48,264 nucleotides of DNA from positions 1 to 48,264 of the forward strand of contig CALVRZ010000007.1 of the NCBI GenBank assembly GCA_944358875.1, given 5' to 3'. The DNA comes from an uncultured Bacilli bacterium. Its GTDB lineage: Bacteria; Bacillota_I; Bacilli_A; RF39; UBA660. The translations under genes were made by a program, and so were the position numbers. Each line of letters starts with the position of its first letter. Position 1 is the first letter of the stretch. The notes beneath the pieces were generated by a model. The model worked only from the letters and a program-made list of their open reading frames with translations, made no database searches and was not told the origin of the DNA. This document shows positions 24,977 to 34,291 of the stretch, piece after piece.

Positions 24977-26893
24977 TTATTTGTTTTTTATTTTGTAATC
25001 GTCTTCAAGAGAGAAAACGACATTTTCTTCAATCCAATTTTTTCTTGGTTCAACTTGGTCACCCATCAAGACGTTGACTCTTTTTTCAGCAAGAGCGACA
25101 TCACTAATATTTACTTTAATAAAAGTTCGGCGTTCGGGATCCATCGTTGTTTCCCATAGTTGAGAGGCGTTCATCTCCCCTAGTCCTTTATATCTTTGAA
25201 TTTTATAATTAGATTTGCCTTTAGTTGCTTCTTTTAGTTCTTCATTGGTCCAAAGATAAGTACTTTTGTTGCCAATAGTTAGTTTATATAGGGGTGGACA
25301 AGCAATATAGAGATGGCCTTCTTCAATTAGGGGTTTCATATAACGATAGAAAAAAGTTAAAAGTAAACATTGGATGTGAGCTCCATCATCATCGGCATCG
25401 GTCATGATAACGACTTTATCATAATTGATATCTTTAACATTGAAGTCGGCTCCAATACCGGCACCGATGGTGTGAATGAGGGTGTTGATTTCTTCGTTTT
25501 TGAAGATATCTTCTAATTTGGCTTTTTCGGTATTGATAACTTTACCACGTAATGGTAAAATAGCTTGCGTTTTGCGGTCGCGGCCTTGTTTTGCAGAACC
25601 TCCGGCAGAATCACCTTCGACGATAAAGAGTTCTTTTTCTTTTCTGTTTTTACTTTGAGCTGGGGTTAACTTACCACTTAAGATTTTTTCGATTTTTTTG
25701 TTATCTTTACCTTTTCTGGTCTCTTCTCTAGCTTTACGGGCAGCTTCTCTGGCATCTTTACCTTTGATGGCTTTAGAAACAATCTTAGTGGCAATAACGC
25801 GATTTTCTTCTAAGAAAAATTTTAGTTTTTCAGTCGTAATGTTTTCGACGATACTTCTAGCAACTGGTGTTCCTAGTTTGGACTTCGTTTGGCCTTCAAA
25901 CTGTAAGATGGCTTCAGGGATTTGGACACTGATGATGGCTGTTAAGCCTTCTCTTACGTCGCTTCCTTCAAAACTTTTGTCTTTACCTTTGATAAAGCCA
26001 TTTTCTTTGGCATAATCGTTTAGGACTTTGGTTAGAGCTGTCTTAAATCCTACTTCGTGGGTTCCACCATCACTGGTTTTAACATTATTAACAAATGATA
26101 CAATGTTTTCAGAATAACTATCTGTATATTGCAAGGCAACTGATACGTTGACTTTATCTTTTTCCGCGCTAAAGCAAAGAGGTTTATGAATGGCTTCTTT
26201 GTTTTCATTTAGATATTCACAGAAAGCTTCTAAACCATTTTCATATTTGTATTTTTCACTGCGATTGTTGATTTCATCGACGATTTCGATCGTTAGTCCA
26301 TTCATTAAAAAAGCACATTCTTGCATGCGTTCACAGATGATGGAATAATTAAATGTGGTACTAGGAAAAATTTCAGGATCGGGTTTAAATTTAACCGTCG
26401 TTCCTGTTTTATTTGTGGTACCAATTTTCTTTAGAGGAACGGTTACTTTGCCTCCATGTTCAAAACGAATATAATATTCGCCTCCATCACGACAAGTTAC
26501 AACTTCCATAATGCTACTTAGGGCATTAACAACACTGGCACCAACACCATGAAGACCTCCTGATACTTTATAACCGCCTTCGGTGAATTTACCCCCAGCA
26601 TGAAGAATAGTATATATTACTTCAGGAGTTGACTTTCCTGATGGGTGCATACCAACAGGTACTCCACGACCATGATCGGCAACACTGATACTACCATCTT
26701 TATGCATCGTAATTTTGATATGGTTACCATAACCGTTTAAGGCTTCATCGACACCATTATCGACAATTTCCCAAACGAGATGATGAAGACCTCTTTTGTC
26801 AGTAGAACCAATGTACATACCGGGTCTTTTTCTGACAGCTTCAAGGCCCTCCAATATTTTGATTGAATTTTCATTGTATGATGTTGTTTTCAT
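24977..26893 (-). CDS. parE: DNA topoisomerase IV subunit B
   Basis: A 638-residue type II topoisomerase ATPase subunit. The GHKL ATPase shows EIVDNGVDEALNGYG, DHGRGVPVGMHPSGKST and GGKFTEGGYKVSGGLHGVGA. The Toprim domain has VEGDSAGGSAKQGRDR and MTDADDDGAHI. ParE is preferred over GyrB from the sequences FEGQTKSKLGTPVARS and KAKLEDIFKNEEINTLI, which follow the ParE pattern. It decatenates daughter chromosomes with ParC. The usual parC partner is not downstream; spoIIGA-sigE follow instead. The strong structured stretch at 26980-27157 lies just upstream. Confidence 0.88.
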   Translation of the reverse strand: MKTTSYNENSIKILEGLEAVRKRPGMYIGSTDKRGLHHLVWEIVDNGVDEALNGYGNHIKITMHKDGSISVADHGRGVPVGMHPSGKSTPEVIYTILHAGGKFTEGGYKVSGGLHGVGASVVNALSSIMEVVTCRDGGEYYIRFEHGGKVTVPLKKIGTTNKTGTTVKFKPDPEIFPSTTFNYSIICERMQECAFLMNGLTIEIVDEINNRSEKYKYENGLEAFCEYLNENKEAIHKPLCFSAEKDKVNVSVALQYTDSYSENIVSFVNNVKTSDGGTHEVGFKTALTKVLNDYAKENGFIKGKDKSFEGSDVREGLTAIISVQIPEAILQFEGQTKSKLGTPVARSIVENITTEKLKFFLEENRVIATKIVSKAIKGKDAREAARKAREETRKGKDNKKIEKILSGKLTPAQSKNRKEKELFIVEGDSAGGSAKQGRDRKTQAILPLRGKVINTEKAKLEDIFKNEEINTLIHTIGAGIGADFNVKDINYDKVVIMTDADDDGAHIQCLLLTFFYRYMKPLIEEGHLYIACPPLYKLTIGNKSTYLWTNEELKEATKGKSNYKIQRYKGLGEMNASQLWETTMDPERRTFIKVNISDVALAEKRVNVLMGDQVEPRKNWIEENVVFSLEDDYKIKNK

Positions 26894-26979
26894 TTTATCA
26901 ACTCTCTTCTATTAACATTTTATCACAAAAAAAAAAGACAATCAACTTACTTGTCATTTTTTTGACAAAAGGCATTATG

Positions 26980-27122
26980 GTTCATTTAAGGAATTAACTA
27001 ATTATGGTCTAAGCAAATACATGGTAAGACTTAGGATAGATTATATCTTAGTCTTTTCTTAGTTTTTCTATTTATAGTAGAATTACTATTAAAAATTAAT
27101 TAGTTAATCCTTAAAAATGAAC
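26980..27122. repeat. Long inverted repeat enclosing hairpins, upstream of parE
   Basis: About 25 bp at 26980-27004 (starting GTTCATTTAAGG) is the near-complement of 27097-27122 (ending AAAATGAAC). The inside holds a further imperfect hairpin around AAGACTTAG, and a six-pair hairpin CCTAAC/GTTAGG lies just outside at about 27130-27145. A -10-like TATAAT on the minus strand (27152-27157) could start a transcript through all of this. It may be a structured noncoding RNA or long leader of parE, or the remains of a small inverted-repeat element. It fills the 298-bp gap between parE and the helicase gene. Confidence 0.5.
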
Positions 27123-27191
27123 TTCTTGCCTAACTATTGTTAGGTGTTTAAATTATATCAAATATTTGTTGTAAATGGTAAATATTGCCAA

Positions 27192-30100
27192 TTACTCTTC
27201 ATTATCTAATTTTAAAAGGTTTTGAATGTCTTTTTCAGATAATGAATTAATAATATTTTTGTCGCGATCTTCGTCTTCAATTAAGTTATCGACAAGAATT
27301 TTCTTTTTATTTTGTAATTCTAGGATTCGCTCTTCAATGGTACCTTTACAAATAATTTTGATAACTTCAACATTATTTTTTTGACCAATGCGATGACTAC
27401 GGTCGGTTGCTTGGTTTTCGACTTGGGGATTCCACCATAAATCGAGATGAATAACGACATCAGCACTGGTTAGGTTTAAGCCTGTTCCTCCTGCTTTAAT
27501 GGTGATAAGGAAAGTGTTAGTGTCATCGTTATTGAATTTGTTAACAAGTTCCATTCTCTTTTTAGAGTTAACACTGCCATCGATGGTATACGATGATATT
27601 TTTTCTTGTTTAAAACGTTTTTGAACTAAATCTAATGCTGTTTTAAAACTGGTGAAAATTAAGATTTTGTGACCATTAGTGATTACTTCTTTGACTATTT
27701 TGACTAATTCTTCAATTTTGGCACTTTCATTTTTGTAGTTTTCAAAAATGATATTAGGTGAAATACATATTTGTCTTAGTCTAATTAGAAGGGTCAAAAT
27801 TTCAAAACGTGATTTTTCAAAACCAGATGTTTTTAGTAATTCATCTATTTTTCTTTTAGTCTTTTCGACTTCGGCGGCATATATTTTCTTCTGATCTTCA
27901 TTTAAATCAACATAAATATTGTTTTCAATTTTAGCTGGCAAATCTTTTAGAACATCTTTCTTCTTACGACGAAGAATGAAAGGTGCGATTTGTTTTTTGA
28001 GATTGTCCAGTTTATTAATGTTATCTTGATCAACATCTTTAATACTATATTTAGAATTGAATTTTTTGATGTTAGCTAAGTATCCAGGCATGATAAAGTC
28101 AAAAATACTCCATAATTCAGTAATACTATTTTCTAAAGGGGTTCCTGTTAGAGCAATTTTACATGATGCGTTTATTTTTTTAACAGCTTTAGTCATCATG
28201 GCATTGTTGTTTTTGATGTTTTGGGCTTCATCTAAGGCCATTATTTCAAAAGATAGATTAGTATATAAATCTTGATCTTCACGGATTAGGCCATAAGTTG
28301 TGATTAGAATGTTATAATTGTCAAGATGGTTAAGAAGTTCTTCACGCATACTTTTATTACCATAGAGAACCTTATAATTTAAATCTTTACCAAATTTTTC
28401 AAATTCATTTTGCCAGTTATAGACAAGAGATGTTGGAACGACAATAAGGATTTTGGCATCGTGCTTCTCTTTTAAAACTTGTTTAATAAAATAGATAAAT
28501 TGAATAGATTTTCCAAGTCCCATTTCATCAGCGAGAATACCACCTAGATTACATTTATAGATATTATATAGCCATTTGACCCCAGTGACTTGGTACTCTC
28601 TTAGGATTTTTTGGTCTTTGGCAGTTAAACTAATTTGAGCATCTTTATATTTATTAAAGTTATTGATAAATTCATCAAAACTATTATTGGTTGTAATGAT
28701 ACTATATTTATCTTTCTTTAAATAATCTAAATAGATAGCACGATATTTGGGAATTTCACCATATTCTTTAGTTAAATCTTTGTTATTTAAATCTAAATCA
28801 TTGATTAATTCCTCTAGTTGTTGTAATTCATCATTAGCTTCTAAGTTAAGTAAGTCACCACTTTTAAGACGATAATATTTCTTTTTATTTTTTAGTTCAT
28901 CTAAGACATTAAATATTTCATTAGGACTGATATTTCCTAAATCAAACTGATACTTTAGAATGTTATCTTGACCAATATTGAAGGTTGATTTAACATTAGC
29001 TTGTACTAGTTTGGTATTTTTGACTTTCTCACTAGTAAATATTTCATATTTTTTGGATAATTCAAGAAGACCATTTTCCATGAAGGAGCCAATGGCATCA
29101 ATATCTTCTAGAATTATTTTTTGATCTTTGATAAGAAAATTATATTTGATAATATCGTTTAAGACTTGATTTTCTGTTTCATTATCTCTTAAAATATGAC
29201 TGTTTTGTTCAAAGTAGTCAATTTCATTATGATCATAATTTAATTTAATGGTACATGCAATGGCATTATAGTAATAATCAAAATATAATTTAGCGGTTGG
29301 TTTACTAGCAATAACAATTGTATCTTTTAAATTATCAGCGATAGTTATATTTTCTTTGAGTGTTTTGAGAAGGCCACTGGTAAATTTTTCTAAATCTTCT
29401 TCTTTAAAGACCAACTTATTTAAATCATAATAATTCATTAAATAGATTAGTTCGGCAATTTTATTATCTAACGTATATATTTGTTTTTGATAAACAACAC
29501 GTTTGACATTGGGTCCTAGTTGCATTACTTTATCTTTATTTGCAATATTTAAAATAATTTTATCGTCTTCCTTAGTTACTTCAACGTGGTAAGGGTTACC
29601 ATTTACCCATTTAGTTACTTGACCGATGCCAGTGATAAAAACAGGATGGTTTTCTAATATGTCCAAATAATAGTCAATTTCAAAGTCATCAATATGAGTT
29701 AGTTGATAGTACTCGACATCATGTAGTTTTTTAATTAGTGCCGTATCCGTTTCATCAAAATAATATTCATCGTGATCGTAAATAAAGTTTTTACCAAATT
29801 CAATAGTGCCTCCATTATCATATACAGATAGAAAACGATTTAGTTTTTGATTTAAGGTATATAGTTTATCTTCACCAATTTTTAGTTTTATGTTATATCT
29901 TTGACGATAGTAACCTTTGACTATTTCTAGTTCAACTTCGAGATGGGCTTGCTTACGAATTTTAAATTTTTGTGGTTTTTCAACATAGAATCTTTCAAGA
30001 ATAGCTAGGCTTTCATTCATTCTTTTTTCTTCTTCATCCATCAAAATTTCTTCTTGATAGTTGATAAGAGCGGCAGCGATATGTTTACAACTACCTGTAA

Positions 30101-30341
30101 TTTCATATTGTTTACAAGGGCAAGTAGCATTAACTACTTGACCTCTTTTGGTAGTTATTTCAACATTGTAAAAATGATATCTTTGACTTTCAGATTGAAC
30201 ATCAACATAATAATGGATGCCATCTTCTTGTTCATCCATTTCTTCTAAGTTAATATAACCGCGATAGTGCTCTCCCTTTTTATAATCATGTAAGCCAACG
30301 ACTTTTTGGATTTTTTGTTTATAATCTTTTACTTCATTCAT
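27192..30341 (-). CDS. SNF2-family helicase with SWIM zinc finger
   Basis: A 1049-residue protein. Near the N-terminus is a SWIM zinc finger (CPCKQYEITGSCKH, about residues 60-90), then a long family-specific region to about 590. The SNF2 motor follows: Walker A GGILADEMGLGKSIQF, motif II LDEAQNIKN, motif III ALTGTPLENS, and C-terminal motifs IKAGGTGLNLTSADV and ATDRSHRIGQ. Such proteins use ATP to move along double-stranded DNA and remodel protein complexes; bacterial members also link to RNA polymerase recycling. ATG at 30341 is chosen because GGAGAAGTGAT precedes it. No restriction or phage-defence genes are adjacent, so a housekeeping role is more likely. Confidence 0.92.
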   Translation of the reverse strand: MNEVKDYKQKIQKVVGLHDYKKGEHYRGYINLEEMDEQEDGIHYYVDVQSESQRYHFYNVEITTKRGQVVNATCPCKQYEITGSCKHIAAALINYQEEILMDEEEKRMNESLAILERFYVEKPQKFKIRKQAHLEVELEIVKGYYRQRYNIKLKIGEDKLYTLNQKLNRFLSVYDNGGTIEFGKNFIYDHDEYYFDETDTALIKKLHDVEYYQLTHIDDFEIDYYLDILENHPVFITGIGQVTKWVNGNPYHVEVTKEDDKIILNIANKDKVMQLGPNVKRVVYQKQIYTLDNKIAELIYLMNYYDLNKLVFKEEDLEKFTSGLLKTLKENITIADNLKDTIVIASKPTAKLYFDYYYNAIACTIKLNYDHNEIDYFEQNSHILRDNETENQVLNDIIKYNFLIKDQKIILEDIDAIGSFMENGLLELSKKYEIFTSEKVKNTKLVQANVKSTFNIGQDNILKYQFDLGNISPNEIFNVLDELKNKKKYYRLKSGDLLNLEANDELQQLEELINDLDLNNKDLTKEYGEIPKYRAIYLDYLKKDKYSIITTNNSFDEFINNFNKYKDAQISLTAKDQKILREYQVTGVKWLYNIYKCNLGGILADEMGLGKSIQFIYFIKQVLKEKHDAKILIVVPTSLVYNWQNEFEKFGKDLNYKVLYGNKSMREELLNHLDNYNILITTYGLIREDQDLYTNLSFEIMALDEAQNIKNNNAMMTKAVKKINASCKIALTGTPLENSITELWSIFDFIMPGYLANIKKFNSKYSIKDVDQDNINKLDNLKKQIAPFILRRKKKDVLKDLPAKIENNIYVDLNEDQKKIYAAEVEKTKRKIDELLKTSGFEKSRFEILTLLIRLRQICISPNIIFENYKNESAKIEELVKIVKEVITNGHKILIFTSFKTALDLVQKRFKQEKISSYTIDGSVNSKKRMELVNKFNNDDTNTFLITIKAGGTGLNLTSADVVIHLDLWWNPQVENQATDRSHRIGQKNNVEVIKIICKGTIEERILELQNKKKILVDNLIEDEDRDKNIINSLSEKDIQNLLKLDNEE

Positions 30342-30446
30342 TTTATCACTTCTCCACGTCTTAATATTATATATCATATTTTAATAAATTGATAGACTAA
30401 TGGGGCATTTTTTTAATTTCTGAAAAAATTGAATGTTAAATTTTCC

Positions 30447-31187
30447 TTATACTTCATGTAATACCCCTATTACTATGTATCTTGCTTTATCATTTTCTTC
30501 TGAACAAGTTGATAATGTTAACAATTTATCTTTCTCGTTTACTAAAACATCGCTTTTAAAATCAGAATTTTTAATTAATTCCTGTATTTTGGTATCATTG
30601 ATAATTGTTAAGTCATAAATATCTGATTCTACTTGAATTGTTTGAGCTGCAAATAATTCAAGTATATAACTTTTATTTGGCGTGAAATAATAAATTATCT
30701 TATGATTGTTATAATATTCTTGATTTTTATATTCTTGAATTGATCCAAACATTGTATCATTTTTCATATTGTGACCATAAATAATTGTATTGTTGTCTTG
30801 TAAATATGGATCATTACGAAAATCCATAAAAATACTTCCTGCAATATTATAATTTTCATTGCTAAGTCTAGATAAATAATATTCGTTATCTTTTCCTTGC
30901 ATTACTGGATAATTTATTGGTGTATTTGGTGAGTATATCCACCCCACTATATCTTTATTTTCCTGTTTTAAGATAGTAAAATCAACTTTTATTGGTAAAT
31001 TATACTCATTTTTTTCTTGTTTATCACTATTAACAGTTGTTATATTAGTAATTGCTTTTTCAATAAGTTTATTGTTTAATTTTTTATTAGCATTTTCTTC
31101 TTCTATATATTTATAAATATTATATGCTGAATATGTAAATATGCATAAACAAATAGTAAGAAAGATAAATTTAATTATTCTTTTCAT
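30447..31187 (-). CDS. Class B-like sortase
   Basis: A 246-residue protein with one N-terminal membrane helix (about 5-25) and a sortase domain. The catalytic His lies in IIYGHNMKNDTMFG, the Cys in LLTLSTCS, and the Arg in KARYIVIGVL, which is the class B pattern. Sortases cut a C-terminal sorting motif and join the protein to the wall. The next gene upstream in the same direction encodes a protein with an IPQTSD motif before a C-terminal membrane anchor, so it is the probable substrate. A terminator lies between the two, so they may be separate units. Confidence 0.92.
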   Translation of the reverse strand: MKRIIKFIFLTICLCIFTYSAYNIYKYIEEENANKKLNNKLIEKAITNITTVNSDKQEKNEYNLPIKVDFTILKQENKDIVGWIYSPNTPINYPVMQGKDNEYYLSRLSNENYNIAGSIFMDFRNDPYLQDNNTIIYGHNMKNDTMFGSIQEYKNQEYYNNHKIIYYFTPNKSYILELFAAQTIQVESDIYDLTIINDTKIQELIKNSDFKSDVLVNEKDKLLTLSTCSEENDKARYIVIGVLHEV

Positions 31188-31347
31188 TTTGTATCCTTTC
31201 GTATATTTAATATTTTTTTGCGTAGATGATTATAAATATTATTAAAGTTTTATAAGACAATTAATTTATATGTAACCAAACTATATCATGTATATATAGT
31301 CATGTCAATGTGTTTTTGGATAATTTTTTGTTACTTTTCTATTATAC

Positions 31348-31371
31348 AATTATGTAGAATTCTACATAATT
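31348..31371. promoter_or_regulatory. 24-bp perfect palindrome, possible operator
   Basis: The half AATTATGTAGAA is followed directly by its complement. It lies about 160 bp upstream of the sortase start, beside the terminator of the surface-protein gene. Perfect symmetry over 24 bp without a T-run suggests a regulator site. Confidence 0.5.
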
Positions 31372-31387
31372 ATATTTATGAAAAAGA

Positions 31388-31405
31388 ACGAGATCATGAT
31401 CTCGT
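31388..31405 (-). terminator. Terminator after the CHAP surface protein
   Basis: ACGAGAT and ATCTCGT with a four-base loop, followed by TCTTTTTC on the minus strand. Confidence 0.75.
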
Positions 31406-31462
31406 CCTTTTATAGGTAAAATTAGTCTGTTATATTTTTAATTCTTGTTGTGCTTAATTTTT

Positions 31463-33733
31463 CTAACCACAAATTGGTTTTCTCTTTATCCATTTTCTTA
31501 AAATGATTATGATGCTTATTCCTGAAACAATTAATAGACTTATCCATAATGTTATGTTACTATTATCACTTGTCTGTGGTATTGTTGTTTCTGTTGTATT
31601 ATTTTCGTTTGTTGATAGTGTTGTGTTATCTTTATTTTGTTCATTGGGACTTGTTTCACCTACTGGTTGATCTTCATTATCTGTTGTTTTGATTGGTATA
31701 ATTTCACCTTTTTTGACTATTTTATTACAATATGGACAATATACATCTCCTGTATATCCTTCTGTTTCTGTAGTAGCTTCAACAGCATTTATTATTTCGG
31801 TATCTTGATGATTTGTAGGGTCGAGTTCTCCGTATTCTTGGCCACACACTTCACATTTGGCTTTACTTACACAAGTTGCTTCTCCACCATGATGAGACTC
31901 TTGCTCTATTTTTTTTCCACAATCACATTCTTTCCAATGATAGTTATTATCACTTACCCAATCATTTTTATAGATATGTTCTGGTGCTTCAATTATTAAA
32001 TCTTCTTCAGTAACTTCTTCTTTATTTTGATTAAATAATTTGCCACATATTGAACATCTATAATGAGCTTCAACACCATCTTTTAATGTTGTACTTGTGT
32101 GTATTGGATCTACTCTTTCAATTAATTGCCCATAATCATGGTCAGCTAGTGGTAACTCTTCGGCAGAGCCACTTATAACTTCTCCACAGATATCACAAGT
32201 TGTATATTCGGCATGCCCATGTGTTAAACAAGTTGATTCAATAGCTGGATGAATTGTGACGTTCTCATGAGCACAACCTTGTGTTTCTTTTATGATATCA
32301 AATGTTTGCCATGAATTGCTACTTGATACATAATAATGTATTTGTAAATTTGCTCCATCAATAATATCATCGCCGATATCTAAAGCTTTAGAGTTATCTG
32401 GGGAAGATCTTGGCACTAGTCTATATCCACCATTATATGAGTAGATAAACCATGCTTGCTTATCATTAGTTCCACCACTCCATATTTGGACATTTTCACC
32501 ATTGGTATTACCTGTACCATAGATATCTAAATATTTACTAGCATATTCGTTTTGGATCAAATATGAACCATCTGATTGTCTTTTAAAATACCATTTTTGA
32601 GCATCTGAATTATCAATTGTTCCTAATTGAACATTAGATCCGTTGTCTGTTCCTACAACTTCAACAGCTAAGTCGGAATTTGTTTTTGGAACAATTAAAG
32701 CTACAAATTTATCGCCAATGTTTTGCTTTTCACCTAAATCCTTGACAATATTAAAAGTTTGCCATTCATTATTGTTTGATACTGCTTTATATATTTGTAA
32801 TTTTGCTCCATCAATGATATCATCACCTATATCTAATGCTCTAAGATCATTTTGCGATGATCTTGGTACTAATCTATATGCTCCATTATATGAGTAGATA
32901 AACCATGCTTGTTTATCATTAGTTCCACCACTCCATATTTGAACTTTTTCATAGTCAGTATTTCCAGTATTTTCAATATCTAGATAGGTGTTTGACTCCA
33001 TATTCATTATTGTATATGATCCATCACTTTGTCTATTAAAATACCATTTTTGACTTTGTGAGTTTTCATTTTTTTGTGTTAAATTAACATTCGATCCATT
33101 ATCTGTTCCTGTTACTTGCACAGCTAAATTAGAATTTGACTTTGGGGTAATATATGCTATAAAATCATTTCCAATATCTTGTTTTGAACCATCCGGTATA
33201 AATCTTTCTTCAAAGTCTGGTCTGATTACTCCCCAATAAGGCATAGGATAAAGATATTCATCATACATCTGTGTATAATGATTTGTTATTTTTCTTACAT
33301 ATCTGCCTAGATAATTTTGATGATACGTTACATAATCTGATTCATATATAGCCACATGTCCATGAATGTTTCCTGCACTAGCTGAATATATTAAAATATC
33401 ACCTTTTTGAGGTTGAATTCCTTGTAATATTTGCCAGCCTGAAGGTTGAGAACTAGCTGATGATGCATAATCTATTGCAGAACCTACTTTTGGTGATTGG
33501 TGTCCTAAGTACAAATAATATTCCGCAATTAATGCTACACATTCTCCTGATCCTACTTTTATATCTAGTTTTGATTTTACCCAATTAAGAGCATCATCTG
33601 CGGTATGGCCATTGGTAGATGCTTCTACTTTAGGATTAAAATTAAATAAATTTAATATTAATGTTATAGCTAGCATTAATACAAATGTTTTTTTTGCCTT
33701 TCTTGCTTTTCTTGTTTTTTTTATCCTTTTCAT
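31463..33733 (-). CDS. Secreted, wall-anchored CHAP-domain protein with two ricin-type lectin domains
   Basis: A 756-residue protein. It has a very basic signal peptide (about 1-39), a CHAP peptidase/amidase domain (about 45-170, Cys in GSGECVALIAEYY, His in NIHGHVAIYES), two ricin-B-type beta-trefoil modules (about 180-330 and 335-485, each with QKWYF and QAWFIYSYNG), a Cys/His-rich stretch with at least six CxxC pairs (about 490-690), a Thr/Asn-rich stalk and a C-terminal anchor: IPQTSD, a membrane helix and RKWIKRK. The anchor resembles a PxTG sorting signal with Gly replaced by Ser. It probably cuts or binds peptidoglycan and host or bacterial sugars. The two lectin modules are very alike even in DNA, suggesting internal duplication. 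A sortase gene follows. The stop is TAG. Confidence 0.9.
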   Translation of the reverse strand: MKRIKKTRKARKAKKTFVLMLAITLILNLFNFNPKVEASTNGHTADDALNWVKSKLDIKVGSGECVALIAEYYLYLGHQSPKVGSAIDYASSASSQPSGWQILQGIQPQKGDILIYSASAGNIHGHVAIYESDYVTYHQNYLGRYVRKITNHYTQMYDEYLYPMPYWGVIRPDFEERFIPDGSKQDIGNDFIAYITPKSNSNLAVQVTGTDNGSNVNLTQKNENSQSQKWYFNRQSDGSYTIMNMESNTYLDIENTGNTDYEKVQIWSGGTNDKQAWFIYSYNGAYRLVPRSSQNDLRALDIGDDIIDGAKLQIYKAVSNNNEWQTFNIVKDLGEKQNIGDKFVALIVPKTNSDLAVEVVGTDNGSNVQLGTIDNSDAQKWYFKRQSDGSYLIQNEYASKYLDIYGTGNTNGENVQIWSGGTNDKQAWFIYSYNGGYRLVPRSSPDNSKALDIGDDIIDGANLQIHYYVSSSNSWQTFDIIKETQGCAHENVTIHPAIESTCLTHGHAEYTTCDICGEVISGSAEELPLADHDYGQLIERVDPIHTSTTLKDGVEAHYRCSICGKLFNQNKEEVTEEDLIIEAPEHIYKNDWVSDNNYHWKECDCGKKIEQESHHGGEATCVSKAKCEVCGQEYGELDPTNHQDTEIINAVEATTETEGYTGDVYCPYCNKIVKKGEIIPIKTTDNEDQPVGETSPNEQNKDNTTLSTNENNTTETTIPQTSDNSNITLWISLLIVSGISIIIILRKWIKRKPICG

Positions 33734-33911
33734 TTTTATCCTCCTATTTTATGATATATTTTTTTACATTTCTTATACTTTTATTATTTTGCTTATTGGT
33801 TAATATATCACATGTTGTAGTTCGGGTTGACGTTAAATTGTTTACTGATTGTTTAAAATTTTATTTTCTTGAATCACCTTCTTTTCGTATCAATTCTTTT
33901 TTTCATTTTTC

Positions 33912-33940
33912 ATTCTACCATAATAATCTTTAAATGTAAA
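33912..33940 (-). promoter_or_regulatory. Sigma-A promoter of the CHAP surface protein
   Basis: On the minus strand TTTACA (33935-33940), a 17-bp spacer and TAGAAT (33912-33917), each hexamer one base from consensus. Transcription would begin near 33905, giving a 5' leader of about 170 nt before the ATG at 33733. The leader is AT-rich with no obvious structure. Confidence 0.55.
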
Positions 33941-34056
33941 CAATACATTTCTGAATTCCTTGATAAACGTATGAAAAAATATGCGTTTATCCTGTCTAAA
34001 TCCTCATTGTAAATGCAACATTAGGTTATTGTGTTGTACTAAGTAAATTGAAATTT

Positions 34057-34070
34057 GTAACTATTCACAG
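34057..34070. repeat. Solo copy of the MITE-like terminal repeat
   Basis: GTAACTATTCACAG nearly repeats the 14-bp end of the element at 9737-9903 (GTTACTATTCACAG). No second end is seen nearby, so this looks like a remnant or a shared binding site. Confidence 0.45.
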
Positions 34071-34120
34071 TCTAAAGTAAAAAAAATCGCGAATTTTTAA
34101 CTAAAAATAGATATTTTTAA

Positions 34121-34150
34121 TTGACAAATGCGGACATTTGGTGCTATACT
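34121..34150 (+). promoter_or_regulatory. Promoter of tRNA-Arg
   Basis: TTGACA (34121-34126), 18-bp spacer, TATACT (34145-34150). The -35 is a perfect consensus and the tRNA starts 22 bp after the -10. Confidence 0.75.
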
Positions 34151-34171
34151 TAGTAAGTACTTACGAGTTAT

Positions 34172-34248
34172 GTCCTAGTAGCTCAGCTGGATAGAGCACA
34201 CGCCTTCTAAGCGTGCGGTCACAGGTTCGAATCCTGTCTGGGACGCCA
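34172..34248 (+). tRNA. tRNA-Arg (anticodon UCU)
   Basis: A 77-nt cloverleaf with encoded CCA. The acceptor stem is GTCCTAG/CTGGGAC, the D-arm AGCTCAGCTGGATAGAGC, the anticodon stem CACGC/GCGTG with loop CTTCTAA, giving anticodon TCT, and the T-arm has GGTTCGAATCC. It reads AGA and AGG. It has its own promoter and terminator and stands alone. No integrase gene is beside its 3' end. Confidence 0.97.
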
Positions 34249-34261
34249 CTTTTGTATTTTA

Positions 34262-34286
34262 AACTCAGTTATTCTGAGTTTTTTTT
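34262..34286 (+). terminator. Terminator of tRNA-Arg
   Basis: AACTCAG (34262-34268) pairs with CTGAGTT (34274-34280), and a run of T follows. Confidence 0.85.
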
Positions 34287-34291
34287 AATAA

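Noticed and set aside
24977..26893. GyrB instead of ParE
   Set aside because: Length fits both, but the GTPVAR and KAKLEDIFKNEEINT segments follow ParE.
26980..27122. 6S RNA
   Set aside because: The end-paired outline is similar, but I see no recognisable conserved sequence; kept as unassigned structure.
33685..33933. Hydrophobic plus-strand ORF over the start of the CHAP gene
   Set aside because: Phe/Leu-rich frame caused by AT-rich antisense sequence; it covers the signal peptide, leader and promoter of the minus-strand gene.
33834..34021. Minus-strand frame that opens if TGA is read as Trp
   Set aside because: No ribosome binding site and it runs through a good sigma-A promoter; open by chance.
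34172..34248. tRNA-Arg as integration site
   Set aside because: No integrase gene and no repeat of the tRNA 3' end were found nearby.
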